From: JAKLIX01 sp964605655
GTDB lineage: Bacteria > Bacteroidota > Bacteroidia > Bacteroidales > CAIXZF01
Assembly (NCBI GenBank): GCA_964605655.1
Contig: CAZSDK010000006.1
Span: 73,921-137,920, forward strand
Length of the DNA stretch: 64,000 nucleotides
Reading direction: 5' to 3'
Shown here piece by piece: positions 7,949-16,020 of this stretch. Each line of letters starts with the position of its first letter. Position 1 is the first letter of the stretch. The notes under the pieces were generated by a model. That model saw nothing but the letters and a program-made list of their open reading frames with translations. It was not told the DNA's origin and made no database searches. The position numbers and the translations under genes are program-made.

Positions 7949-9280
7949 CTATTCCACCTTCATACACCGTACCGAATAGCCGTAATCCATCTCCTGGACA
8001 TCCTGGAATATCCACATCGACACGTAATTCAGATAGCGGCTTACCGCCCAGGTATTGGCATAATAATCAGAGCTCCAGAATTTGGCATGGGTCCTCAGGT
8101 GGTAAAAATCGCCTGTGGTATGTCGGAAACCTGCCGGCAGTCCGGTGAAACCGCTTGTATTGATGGCACAGGTATTGGGTGGTTTGAAAAAAACTGTGTC
8201 CGGGACCTTCATCTTACACCCTATGTCGCTTCCTGTCCAGTCGAAGGTGGTACAATCCACCGTGCTGTCGAGGGCAAGCTCCATGTTGCACCATTCCTGG
8301 TGCGAAGGCAGGTGAAACCCGTCTGGACAAATCCCTTTGGTTGAAGGCGTCTGTGAATACTGCATCATCTCGTTCCACTGGTATAATCCGCCGTAGACCT
8401 CACAGTAGGCAGGATCGTCATCGTAACAGTACTTTTCGATCACCCCGTTGTTATGGGCATCGCCGGTTCCCGGTATCATCGTGCCCCGGTTGAGGTTGTC
8501 CCGCATCCAACACTGGTTTCCAATATGCACCGTATTGTAGATCCGGCCGTCGCATAAGATGTAAGGTTTTGAATGACAAGGGTATCCCTGATGAAATAAA
8601 AAGGTGTAATCCTTGCTTTGGTGCGGATTGTCGGCGAAAGCCGCCGAATCGCCCTCACTGTAACCCTGGCAGTACAGAATGTCACCAAAAGTGAAGGTGA
8701 ACAGGCTTCCAGCCGAGACTTTAAAGGGTTCCTGGACCTCAGGTGTGGCACTGCTTTCTATGAGGCTTACACAGGCTGTGCCCTGTGATTTACTGCAGTT
8801 CAGTGCTTTTAAGGTGAGGCAAAGGTTCTGCAGGCAAACCCTTAACAAAACCATCCTTTCGTTTCCGGGCTCCAGGAGAAAACGGTGGGTCCCCGCCGGA
8901 AGAAACATACGCTCCCTGTACAAGCTCCTCCCCATCTGGTCCGTCATGCTGAGCTCCACCTCACCGCCTGCCGGAACACTCACCCTGAATTCAGCATTTC
9001 CCGGTGAGGGGTTGGGAAAGGGTTCGGTAAGGGCAAACGACCCTGCAAGGCCAGTCTCCTCACTGATACCCACATGTTCCAGCCATAGGACTGTATCGGG
9101 CCAGTACAGCACCGTGTCGGCATCGCTGCTCAGGTTTACCACACGGATGCTGTCCAGCACGCGGTGGAGCCCCGGCTCCTTCCCCGTGAAGGTAAAGACA
9201 GCCTCCTGACCCGGGGCTGTTTCATTGGACCAGCAGAAAAGGAGCAGTAAAATCCAGCATAAATGAAAACGATCAGACAT
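7949..9280 (-). CDS. FISUMP-domain secreted protein with an internal sorting-domain-like module
   Basis: 443 residues from the ATG at 9280, which opens directly on a signal peptide (WILLLLFCWSNETAPGQ); an in-frame start at 9310 would only add residues before it. Residues 82-150 (FALTEPFPNPSPGNAEFRV ... GTHRFLLEPGN) look like a T9SS type A sorting domain, but in an internal position. The C-terminal 200 residues form a FISUMP (Fibrobacter succinogenes major paralogous) domain: IYNTVHIGNQCWMRDNLNRG, YGGLYQWNEMMQY, ICPDGFHLPSHQEW, FTGLPAGFRH, FWSSDYYAN and YGYSVRCMKVE. The role of FISUMP proteins is not established; location is expected to be the surface or outside. It ends 9 bases from array A, convergent with the chitinase. 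Confidence 0.88.
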   Translation of the reverse strand: MSDRFHLCWILLLLFCWSNETAPGQEAVFTFTGKEPGLHRVLDSIRVVNLSSDADTVLYWPDTVLWLEHVGISEETGLAGSFALTEPFPNPSPGNAEFRVSVPAGGEVELSMTDQMGRSLYRERMFLPAGTHRFLLEPGNERMVLLRVCLQNLCLTLKALNCSKSQGTACVSLIESSATPEVQEPFKVSAGSLFTFTFGDILYCQGYSEGDSAAFADNPHQSKDYTFLFHQGYPCHSKPYILCDGRIYNTVHIGNQCWMRDNLNRGTMIPGTGDAHNNGVIEKYCYDDDPAYCEVYGGLYQWNEMMQYSQTPSTKGICPDGFHLPSHQEWCNMELALDSTVDCTTFDWTGSDIGCKMKVPDTVFFKPPNTCAINTSGFTGLPAGFRHTTGDFYHLRTHAKFWSSDYYANTWAVSRYLNYVSMWIFQDVQEMDYGYSVRCMKVE

Positions 9281-9383
9281 CAGCCGCAAATCATTTCTAA
9301 TGAATACCAAAGTTAGTACTTATCCTCAACAGCTTGAGAATTTGTTTAATAACCTCAAAAATCTTTTTCATTTTAATATTTCC

Positions 9384-9414
9384 TTGACTTTTATCATTCT
9401 GCTTTATATATTTG
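9384..9414 (+). promoter_or_regulatory. Promoter upstream of the T9SS type B protein
   Basis: TTG at 9384-9386 and TATATTTG at 9407-9414 are separated by 20 bases, a good match to the Bacteroidota consensus TTG-N19-23-TAnnTTTG. It implies a leader of about 120 bases before 9540. Confidence 0.6.
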
Positions 9415-9459
9415 GACAAAATACATTGAACTGATCAATGATTTTATCTATACACCACC

Positions 9460-9543
9460 ATGCTTAGAAACGGCATTTTTTTTCTTACCCTAGTTCCTGA
9501 AGGGAAAGGTTCTCTCAATAGCAAATTGATCATTGTCAGGTGA
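9460..9543 (+). CDS. Possible short upstream ORF (27 residues)
   Basis: An ATG at 9460 opens a 27-codon frame (MLRNGIFFLTLVPEGKGSLN...) that lies between the promoter and the next gene. Its TGA stop overlaps the GTG start at 9540 as GTGA, an arrangement typical of translational coupling. The peptide has a short hydrophobic core but no recognised relatives. It could be a leader peptide, a relic, or chance. Confidence 0.3.
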   Translation: MLRNGIFFLTLVPEGKGSLNSKLIIVR

Positions 9544-10760
9544 TTGCAATAAAGAACCATTGCTTTTGGAGGTTAAATATCCTCATTCTGTTCCTGTTGC
9601 TTGACCTACCCCTGCTTTCATCTCAAAACTTGGTCTTTAATCCTAGTCTAGAGGATACCCTCTGTTGCCCAATTAGTACATCACAAATTGACTGTGCTAA
9701 TCACTGGTTTTCTCCCCTTTGGCCTGGAAGTACAAGTGAATTATTCCACCGATGTTCCAATATATGGAATGTAATTGGGAAAGAAAAGCCACATACTGGA
9801 GATGCTTATATCGGTTTTTCTCTGCTTGAATGGGATTATTGGCGGGAGTATGCAGAGGTCGCCTTAAAAGAACCGCTTCTTGCAGGTAATACATATTGTG
9901 TTTCATTTTTTGTCAGATGGATGTACTTCTCAGGCACTTCTATTGATGCCTTTCACGCATACTTTACCAAGGATTCCTTGCTGGTTCCTTATGTCGGTGT
10001 GATACCTGCAACCCCACAGATTGTAAACCAGAATGGTATTATTGAAGATTCCATGAACTGGGTAAGGATTACCGGATCATTTGTCGCACAAGGTGGTGAA
10101 AAATTCATGACCATCGGTAACTTTTATCCCAACAACAGTACGAATTTTATTTCATATAATCCATTGTATCTTTACAGAGCACCTTCCTATTATCTTTTCG
10201 ATGATTTCTCTGTATATGAATGTGATGCGGTGAGCTATACGGCCGATGCCGGCCCCGGCACCTCCATCTGCAGAGGAGAAAAGGTGCAGCTGGGCACTAC
10301 CGATTTCCCGGACTATTGGTACGAATGGTCAGAACCGGGTGGGAAAATATTTTCCCGTCAGGGAAGACCCTGGGTCAGTCCCACGGAAACCACCACCTAC
10401 CACCTGCTCCAGAAGGACTTCAAGTTTGATGAGTCCTATTCCAGTGTGACCATCATCGTGGAAGACTGTGATAAAGACCTGGTCATTCCCAATGTGATCA
10501 CTCCCAACGGTGACGGCGCCAACGACAGGCTGGTGATCCTCAACGAGAGCCGGCTTCAATATACCCTCCGCATCTTCGATCGCTGGGGAACGGAGGTGTT
10601 CACCGGCACGGAGGAATCCTGCTGGGAGGGCACCCGGAGCAAGGGAACGGAATATATGTCAGAACAAGCCGGTCCCGGAGTTTACTATTATTACATCGAT
10701 GCCGTCACCCGCCTTGGAGAAAAACGAAGGTACACCGGGGCTGTTCAGGTGATCAGGTAG
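9540..10760 (+). CDS. Secreted protein with T9SS type B (CHU_C, gliding-motility-associated) C-terminal domain
   Basis: The 406-residue precursor has a GTG start followed by a strong signal peptide (NILILFLLLDLPLLSSQ). Mature residues from about 30 (NLVFNPSLEDTLCCPISTSQ ... GDAYIGFSLLEWDYWREYAE ... LLAGNTYCVSFFVRW) resemble the galactose-binding-like beta-sandwich that opens many Bacteroidota OmpA-type or adhesin proteins. A short Ig/PKD-like segment follows (YTADAGPGTSICRGEKVQLG). The last 85 residues are a canonical type B sorting domain (VIPNVITPNGDGANDRLVI ... LRIFDRWGTEVF ... GVYYYYIDA). It is probably exported by the T9SS to the surface, possibly as an adhesin. The N-terminal half is more A+T-rich than the sorting domain. 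Confidence 0.88.
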   Translation: MIAIKNHCFWRLNILILFLLLDLPLLSSQNLVFNPSLEDTLCCPISTSQIDCANHWFSPLWPGSTSELFHRCSNIWNVIGKEKPHTGDAYIGFSLLEWDYWREYAEVALKEPLLAGNTYCVSFFVRWMYFSGTSIDAFHAYFTKDSLLVPYVGVIPATPQIVNQNGIIEDSMNWVRITGSFVAQGGEKFMTIGNFYPNNSTNFISYNPLYLYRAPSYYLFDDFSVYECDAVSYTADAGPGTSICRGEKVQLGTTDFPDYWYEWSEPGGKIFSRQGRPWVSPTETTTYHLLQKDFKFDESYSSVTIIVEDCDKDLVIPNVITPNGDGANDRLVILNESRLQYTLRIFDRWGTEVFTGTEESCWEGTRSKGTEYMSEQAGPGVYYYYIDAVTRLGEKRRYTGAVQVIR

Positions 10761-10764
10761 AAAT

Positions 10765-10880
10765 ATCAGTTAATCAGTTTACCAGTTTACCAGTTTGCAA
10801 ATAATTGATTGACTGGTACATTGGTACACTGGTACACTGGTACATTGATACACTGGTAAACTGGTAAACTGATACACTGA
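10765..10880. repeat. 8-bp-period tandem array B, mirror of array A
   Basis: From 10765, four forward units (ATCAGTTA, ATCAGTTT, ACCAGTTT, ACCAGTTT) and a two-unit bridge precede about eight reverse units (CTGGTACA, TTGGTACA, CTGGTAAA and similar). The period is exactly 8 throughout. It begins 4 bases after the stop codon of the type B protein. Relative to array A, the proportions of the two orientations are reversed. The remaining bases to 11006 show no gene. Confidence 0.93.
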
Positions 10881-11006
10881 ACACGCCATTTTATTAACAG
10901 TTAACTCATGATCCTTGAGTTGACCCGGGGAAGTTTGTTTCTTTGTGGTTGGCAATAACGGACCCCGGATGAAAGTTATTCGTCAGGTCCTGGCTGAAGA
11001 AAGATC

Positions 11007-13700
11007 ATGATGAAAAGGTATAAAGTGAAAAAGGTGCTCCTCTGGATACTGGGATCCTTCCTGGCGGCGGTGATCCTGTTCCTTGCTTCTGCCTTTCTGT
11101 TCGCCAGCTACTACGAAGGCATCATTAAGAAACTGTTCGTCAACGAATTGAATAAACGCCTCCAGTCGGAGATCAGTGTCGGGGATATCCGTTTTTCCAT
11201 CCTGAAGCAGTTCCCCCTGGCAACGCTTGAATTTCAGGACCTGGTGGCTAAAGATGCCACCACCTTCAAAGAAAAGGATACGCTGCTGAAAGCCGGAGCC
11301 CTCCAGCTCAGTTTTAACATCAGGGACATCTACCGGAAAAAATACGTCATCAAACGCATTAACCTGAAAGATGCCGTTATCCAGCTGAAAGTATGGAAAG
11401 ACCTCAGCGACAATTTCCACTTCTGGAAGCCTGCTGACAGCACTTCGACCGGCAGCTTTTCCTTTTCCCTGCAGAGGATCAGCCTGAGCAAGGTTGGCCT
11501 TCGGTATCACAACCTGGCCACCCGCCAGTTGTATTCAATATTTTTCAAACAGATGAAAGGAAGAGGGAATTTTTCCGATCAGAAGTTTGACTTAAAAATA
11601 GCGGGCCAGGGGACACTGAGGTCGCTACGTTCGGGAAAACTAGAATATCTCCGCAACAAAGCTTTCGACCTGACGACCGCACTTTCTGTCGACCAGGATG
11701 GGGGGACCTATACCATCAGCAAGGGAAGCGGCCGTATCGGCAAGCTGGACCTGGAGTTAAAAGGCTCGGTGGTGTACCTCGGTGACCACAAGACCATGGA
11801 TCTGAGCTTTCTCACCCCCGGCACCGACCTGGAACAGTTGTTAGAGGACCTTCCACTGGAACTGAGCGAAAAACTGAAAGATTACCGGCTGAAAGGACTG
11901 CTCAAACTCAACATCCATGCGGGGGGGCCCTTTGGCGGGAAAGATCTTCCCGATATCAAAGCCAGCTTTGAACTCGATAAGGGCAGTGTGACCTATTCCA
12001 AAGAGAATATCTCCCTGGAAAACCTCTCCCTCAAAGGAACATACAGCAACGGGGCTTCTTCCGAAGAGAAAAACCACCATCTACATTTTCAACAGCTGCA
12101 TGCAACCCTCAACAAGGGAAGCATCGATGCCACCCTCGACATCAAGGGCTTTGAACCCTCCTTTATCGACCTCAGCCTGACTTCCGACCTCAGCCTCTCG
12201 GATGTGGTCGATTTCATTCCCACCGAAAAAATCCCGGAAGCCGACGGCCGTTTTAACCTGAAACTGCTGTACCAGGGACAGGTGGCTTCCCTTGACAGCA
12301 TCACCACCACTGACTTTCTGCAGGGTACTTTTTCAGGTTCCCTGGAGCTCAAAGAGGTGAACTGGAAACTGAAAGATCAGCAACTGGCCGGCAAAAAACT
12401 CAACGGATCCTTGTCTTTCAACAATAATGACCTTGAAGTTCATCGTCTTTCAGGAATCCTTAATGACAACACCTTCACCCTCGAAGGTTCTTTCACTAAC
12501 CTGGTGCCTTTTATCATTTCCGGAAAAGAAAACCTGGATGTCAACGCCCGGATCTCCTCTCCTTCCCTCGATCTGAAGGACCTGTTTATTGAAAAGACCA
12601 AAGGGAAAGACACCCTTTTCCTCCTGGCTTTCCCTGATCGCTGGTCGGGAAGCCTGCAGCTGAAGGTGGACCAGCTGGTTTTCGGTTCGTTTCACGGGAC
12701 CCAGGTCTTATGTGATCTCAACTATTACAACAAAAGACTCATTGTCAATCAACTGGATATGGGCATGGCCGGGGGTACTTTCAAGGGAAAAGGACTCATC
12801 GACGGCAGCCTGGGTGACAACTTCCAGGTCACTGCCGACGCCACCCTCCGGCAGGTGAAGCTTAATGAGTTGTTTAAAGAATTCGGGAATTTCGGACAAG
12901 ATTACATCCTTTCCACCAACCTCAAAGGCAATACCAATGCGACCATCCAGACCGTGTTCAGGATGTCCTCCGGCCTGGGCATCTACCCTGCTTCCCTGGT
13001 CGCCGGCATCGACGTACAGGTGGACAATGGTGAACTGATTGATTTTAAGCCCATCAGCGGACTCGGGAAATACCTGAAACTCGACGACCTGAAAGATGTC
13101 AGGTTCTCCACCCTGAAAAACAATATCTACATCAAAGACAAGGTGGTCACCATACCCTCGATGGAAGTAAATTCTGATGCGGTGAATTTTAAGATGTCGG
13201 GAACGCACACTTTTGATAACCGAATCGACTACCGCTTCCAGGTGCTGTTGTCGGAAATCATGGCCCGGCGGGCTAAGAAGGCCAAAAAGGAAAACGAGGA
13301 GTTCGGCATCGTACAGGATGACGGATCGGGACGTACCACCCTGTACCTCCTGATGACCGGGACCGTGGATGATCCCGTGTTCCGTTACGACAGCAAGGGC
13401 GTGAAAGGTAAGATCATCACCAACTTCCTGAATGAGAAAGAGAATTTCACAGATTTGGTGCGAAAGGAATTTACGAAGAAGAAAAAAGAACAGGATTCGC
13501 TTAGCGCCAGGGAGGAATTTCTGCGGAAAAAACAGGAGGAGAAGAATGTCACCGTGGATTGGGAGAACAGCATCAGCGACAGTCTGGCCGCCCAAAAGGC
13601 AAGGGAAGAGAAGAAACCAGCCGTGCAGAAAAAAAATCCACAAAAGAAGACGATAGAAGTGATCTGGGAAGAAGAAGATCAACCGAAGAAAAGAGAATGA
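11007..13700 (+). CDS. AsmA-family protein
   Basis: The 897-residue protein has one N-terminal membrane helix (about residues 10-33, LLWILGSFLAAVILFLASAF). The AsmA-type start of the long periplasmic region follows (LNKRLQSEISVGDIRFSILK, FPLATLEFQDL). The middle consists of repeated beta-strand segments such as GTYSNGASSE and LKGNTNATIQTVFRMSSGLG, and the AsmA-like C-terminal region near GLGKYLKLDDLKDVRFSTLK. The last 110 residues are a Lys/Glu-rich, probably coiled tail (EKENFTDLVRKEFTKKKKEQ). AsmA/TamB-type proteins are implicated in lipid transport to the outer membrane; that role is inferred from the family. It is a single gene, followed by dispersed repeats. Confidence 0.85.
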   Translation: MMKRYKVKKVLLWILGSFLAAVILFLASAFLFASYYEGIIKKLFVNELNKRLQSEISVGDIRFSILKQFPLATLEFQDLVAKDATTFKEKDTLLKAGALQLSFNIRDIYRKKYVIKRINLKDAVIQLKVWKDLSDNFHFWKPADSTSTGSFSFSLQRISLSKVGLRYHNLATRQLYSIFFKQMKGRGNFSDQKFDLKIAGQGTLRSLRSGKLEYLRNKAFDLTTALSVDQDGGTYTISKGSGRIGKLDLELKGSVVYLGDHKTMDLSFLTPGTDLEQLLEDLPLELSEKLKDYRLKGLLKLNIHAGGPFGGKDLPDIKASFELDKGSVTYSKENISLENLSLKGTYSNGASSEEKNHHLHFQQLHATLNKGSIDATLDIKGFEPSFIDLSLTSDLSLSDVVDFIPTEKIPEADGRFNLKLLYQGQVASLDSITTTDFLQGTFSGSLELKEVNWKLKDQQLAGKKLNGSLSFNNNDLEVHRLSGILNDNTFTLEGSFTNLVPFIISGKENLDVNARISSPSLDLKDLFIEKTKGKDTLFLLAFPDRWSGSLQLKVDQLVFGSFHGTQVLCDLNYYNKRLIVNQLDMGMAGGTFKGKGLIDGSLGDNFQVTADATLRQVKLNELFKEFGNFGQDYILSTNLKGNTNATIQTVFRMSSGLGIYPASLVAGIDVQVDNGELIDFKPISGLGKYLKLDDLKDVRFSTLKNNIYIKDKVVTIPSMEVNSDAVNFKMSGTHTFDNRIDYRFQVLLSEIMARRAKKAKKENEEFGIVQDDGSGRTTLYLLMTGTVDDPVFRYDSKGVKGKIITNFLNEKENFTDLVRKEFTKKKKEQDSLSAREEFLRKKQEEKNVTVDWENSISDSLAAQKAREEKKPAVQKKNPQKKTIEVIWEEEDQPKKRE

Positions 13701-13772
13701 CTACACGATACAACCATATTCATTTAGTGAGCTTTACTCTGTGGCCGAGGCTGTCTTTTAAGGCTGAAAATG

Positions 13773-13794
13773 CTTCGACTCCGCTCAGCATGAC
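13773..13794 (-). repeat. Dispersed intergenic repeat, copy 2 (inverted)
   Basis: CTTCGACTCCGCTCAGCATG followed by AC is the reverse complement of the core at 6299 and 15017. It lies in the gap between the AsmA-like and MsrBA genes. Confidence 0.75.
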
Positions 13795-13813
13795 ATCTGA
13801 TTATCAATGTTTT

Positions 13814-13842
13814 GTCATATTGAGCGTAGTCGAAATATTGAC
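13814..13842 (+). repeat. Dispersed intergenic repeat, copy 3
   Basis: GTCATATTGAGCGTAGTCGA followed by AATATTGAC is a diverged copy of the same family. It ends only 10 bases before the MsrBA start. Together with copy 2, in opposite orientation 19 bases away, it could fold back in RNA. Confidence 0.7.
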
Positions 13843-13851
13843 AAAACATAC

Positions 13852-14859
13852 ATGATGAGACAGCCTCGGGAATCAGATGAAGAAACAAGGTTTATTCCCC
13901 GGTGCTTGTCCCGGGGTTGGTACCTTACATTAATCAACATCTTTCTGGTAATCACCCTGCAGGGGTGCTCCCAGGAACAACAACAAAAGCAAGGTATGAA
14001 ACTGAAAGAACTATCCCCTGAGGAAGCCTATGTGATCCTTCATAAAGGAACAGAAAGACCCTATACGGGAAAATATGAAGACTTCTGGGAACCAGGAACT
14101 TATATATGCAAACAATGCAGCGCGCCCTTGTACCGTTCCGAACGCAAATTTGATGCCGGTTGTGGCTGGCCGAGCTTTGATGAGGAGATCCCGGGAGCGG
14201 TGAAGAGGATTAACGATCCTGACGGCGAGAGGACAGAGATCGTTTGTGCCACCTGTGGCGGGCATCTGGGCCATGTCTTCACGGGAGAAGGGTTCACGAA
14301 GAATAACACCCGACACTGTGTCAACTCCATCTCCATGGAGTTCGTGCCGGCCGGACAGCCTTTACCGGGAGAGACGGCCACCGACACTGCTGTCTTTGCA
14401 GGAGGTTGTTTCTGGGGAGTGGAATATTACCTTCAGAAGGAAAAGGGAGTGATCTCGGTGGTATCGGGTTACATGGGTGGTCATAAGGATCATCCTACCT
14501 ACGAAGAGGTATGCTCCGGGAAGACCGGGCATTATGAGGCGGTGGAGGTGGTGTTCGATCCTTCCCTGACCAGCTTTGAGACTTTAGCCAGGTTGTTCTT
14601 TGAGATCCATGATCCAACGCAATGGAACCACCAGGGCCCGGACTTTGGGGAACAGTACCGTTCGGCCGTGTTCTACCGTTCGGCAGAGCAAAAAGAAATC
14701 ACCTTAAAACTTATCGATATCTTAAAATCAAAGGGTTACCAGGTAGTCACGGAAGTAAAGCCGGCAGCAGTTTTCTGGAAGGCAGAGAACTACCACCAGG
14801 ATTATTACGACCATAAGGGGACCCTGCCTTATTGCCATGGGTATACCAAAAGGTTTTGA
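13852..14859 (+). CDS. msrAB: MsrB-MsrA fusion methionine sulfoxide reductase, lipoprotein
   Basis: Repairs both diastereomers of methionine sulfoxide in proteins. The 335-residue protein starts with an export signal ending in a lipobox (ITLQGC, Cys39), so it should be a membrane-anchored envelope protein. MsrB comes first (about 50-165): zinc ligands in CKQC (86, 89) and CATC (132, 135), Cys104 in DAGCGWPSFD, and catalytic Cys156 in RHCVNSISMEF. MsrA follows (about 178-330): FAGGCFWGVEYYLQ with catalytic Cys186, GYMGGHKDHPTYEEVCSG, and HDPTQWNHQGPDFGEQYRS. Longer in-frame starts within the upstream repeat are unlikely. No operon partner is seen. Confidence 0.94.
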   Translation: MMRQPRESDEETRFIPRCLSRGWYLTLINIFLVITLQGCSQEQQQKQGMKLKELSPEEAYVILHKGTERPYTGKYEDFWEPGTYICKQCSAPLYRSERKFDAGCGWPSFDEEIPGAVKRINDPDGERTEIVCATCGGHLGHVFTGEGFTKNNTRHCVNSISMEFVPAGQPLPGETATDTAVFAGGCFWGVEYYLQKEKGVISVVSGYMGGHKDHPTYEEVCSGKTGHYEAVEVVFDPSLTSFETLARLFFEIHDPTQWNHQGPDFGEQYRSAVFYRSAEQKEITLKLIDILKSKGYQVVTEVKPAAVFWKAENYHQDYYDHKGTLPYCHGYTKRF

Positions 14860-14871
14860 GGGAATGGATAG

Positions 14872-14902
14872 TTGATAATTGATAGTTGATAATTGATAAT
14901 TG
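14872..14902. repeat. 7-bp tandem array TTGATAR (4.5 units)
   Basis: TTGATAA, TTGATAG, TTGATAA, TTGATAA, TTG run from 14872, just after the MsrBA stop. Two more TTGATAA units occur at 15057-15070. The rest of the 14860-15121 gap holds one dispersed repeat and no gene. Confidence 0.85.
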
Positions 14903-15016
14903 AAGTTTCTCATGTCTCCGCTCAGTTTAACGAAAAAGTAAAATGTTACTAAGGCAAGATATTGAAAAACAATATTTTAATCTACTATGTAATCAACAGT
15001 ATCGTTGTAAAGAGGC

Positions 15017-15040
15017 GTCATCCTGAGCGGAGTCGAAGGA
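15017..15040 (+). repeat. Dispersed intergenic repeat, copy 4
   Basis: GTCATCCTGAGCGGAGTCGA followed by AGGA is identical to copy 1 at 6299 over this stretch. Confidence 0.75.
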
Positions 15041-15121
15041 GGACCGTTCTATTGTATTGATAATTGATAATGTTGGGTTAGTATTTTATTCTATATTTAC
15101 TATCATCAATTTTCAATTTTT

Positions 15122-15886
15122 ATGACGGAGCTTCTGCCCAACCAACAAAGGGCAAAAACTGCCATCCTGCTGGTATGGCTGGTTTTTGCCATGGAGATCA
15201 TCTCTTTGATCTCGGCCTATTTTCAGTATACCTTGTTGCAGACCGTGGCACAGGGAGGCGAGGTCTCGATGGAGGCAGCCAATGCCAACGACAGCAGGGA
15301 ACAGATCATCGCCATCATCTACCTTATCGTCTACCTGGTTTCTGCCGTCACCTTCATCCAGTGGTTCCGAAGGGCCTATTACAACATCCATCAGCTGGTC
15401 CCTTATTGTTTAAACACGGAGGGTTGGGCCGCCGGCAGCTGGTTTGTGCCTATTTTGAACCTGTTCAAACCTTACCAGATCATGAAGGAGATCTTCAGCG
15501 AGACCAACCGCTTGCTCAGCGGCAGGGAGGAAACGGAGTCCAGGGAGCTTTCCATCTCACTGATAGGCTGGTGGTGGGCCTTTTGGCTTATCAACGGGTT
15601 CCTAGGTCAGTTGTACTTCCGGCTCACCCTCAAAGCAGAGACACTGGACGATTTTCTGACAAGTACAACTATAGGTATGATCGGAAACCTGGCATCCATT
15701 CCCCTGGTGATCATTACCGTGGTAATCATCAGAAAATATGCTGCGGTGGAACCTCTCTTGCATGAGTTGGAGATACCTGCTGAAGAAGGAGAGGAAGAAC
15801 CTGTCTGGGCAAAAGATGATGAAGGACTGCAACTTCCTGGATCCCAGAACGATAACGAAGAGGAACAGCCTGAATCGAAAGAGTGA
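15122..15886 (+). CDS. DUF4328 domain membrane protein
   Basis: The 254-residue integral membrane protein has several hydrophobic helices: residues 15-38 (AILLVWLVFAMEIISLISAY), 60-80, a central pair (SLIGWWWAFWLINGFLGQLY) and one around 190-205. The conserved DUF4328 block is visible: FIQWFRRAYYNIHQ, then GWAAGSWFVPILNLFKPYQI, then MKEIFSETN. The C-terminal 45 residues are acidic (EEGEEEPVWAKDDEG) and probably cytoplasmic. The function of DUF4328 is unknown. It stands alone between repeats and a gene relic. Confidence 0.85.
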   Translation: MTELLPNQQRAKTAILLVWLVFAMEIISLISAYFQYTLLQTVAQGGEVSMEAANANDSREQIIAIIYLIVYLVSAVTFIQWFRRAYYNIHQLVPYCLNTEGWAAGSWFVPILNLFKPYQIMKEIFSETNRLLSGREETESRELSISLIGWWWAFWLINGFLGQLYFRLTLKAETLDDFLTSTTIGMIGNLASIPLVIITVVIIRKYAAVEPLLHELEIPAEEGEEEPVWAKDDEGLQLPGSQNDNEEEQPESKE

Positions 15887-15921
15887 TCCCCTGTGGTGAT
15901 CTGTCGGTCACCGCCTCCTCA

Positions 15922-15981
15922 TCAGTAGTTGGTGGCCATCACCTCGAAGTAAGCCTGGGGGTGCTCACAGGATGCTTTCCA
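15922..15981 (-). pseudogene. Rubrerythrin C-terminal relic
   Basis: Minus-strand codons before a TGA at 15922 read WKASCEHPQAYFEVMATNY. This matches the end of the rubredoxin-like domain of rubrerythrins, where the last zinc/iron ligand precedes HPQAYFEV. The frame has a start-less run upstream, the first CxxC pair is absent, and the RluA gene begins close by. It is therefore a remnant of about 20 codons rather than a gene. The call rests on a short recalled motif. Confidence 0.45.
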
Positions 15982-16020
15982 TATCTGTATTGAAAATGTT
16001 ATGATGTCTGGTAAAGAATG

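Noticed and set aside
12708..13682. A 324-codon open frame on the minus strand
   Set aside because: It is the antisense shadow of the AsmA-like gene; its hydrophobic start is the complement of a Lys/Glu-rich tail.
15894..15911. GGTGA...TCACC inverted repeat after the DUF4328 gene considered as a terminator
   Set aside because: The stem is only 5 bp and no T run follows.
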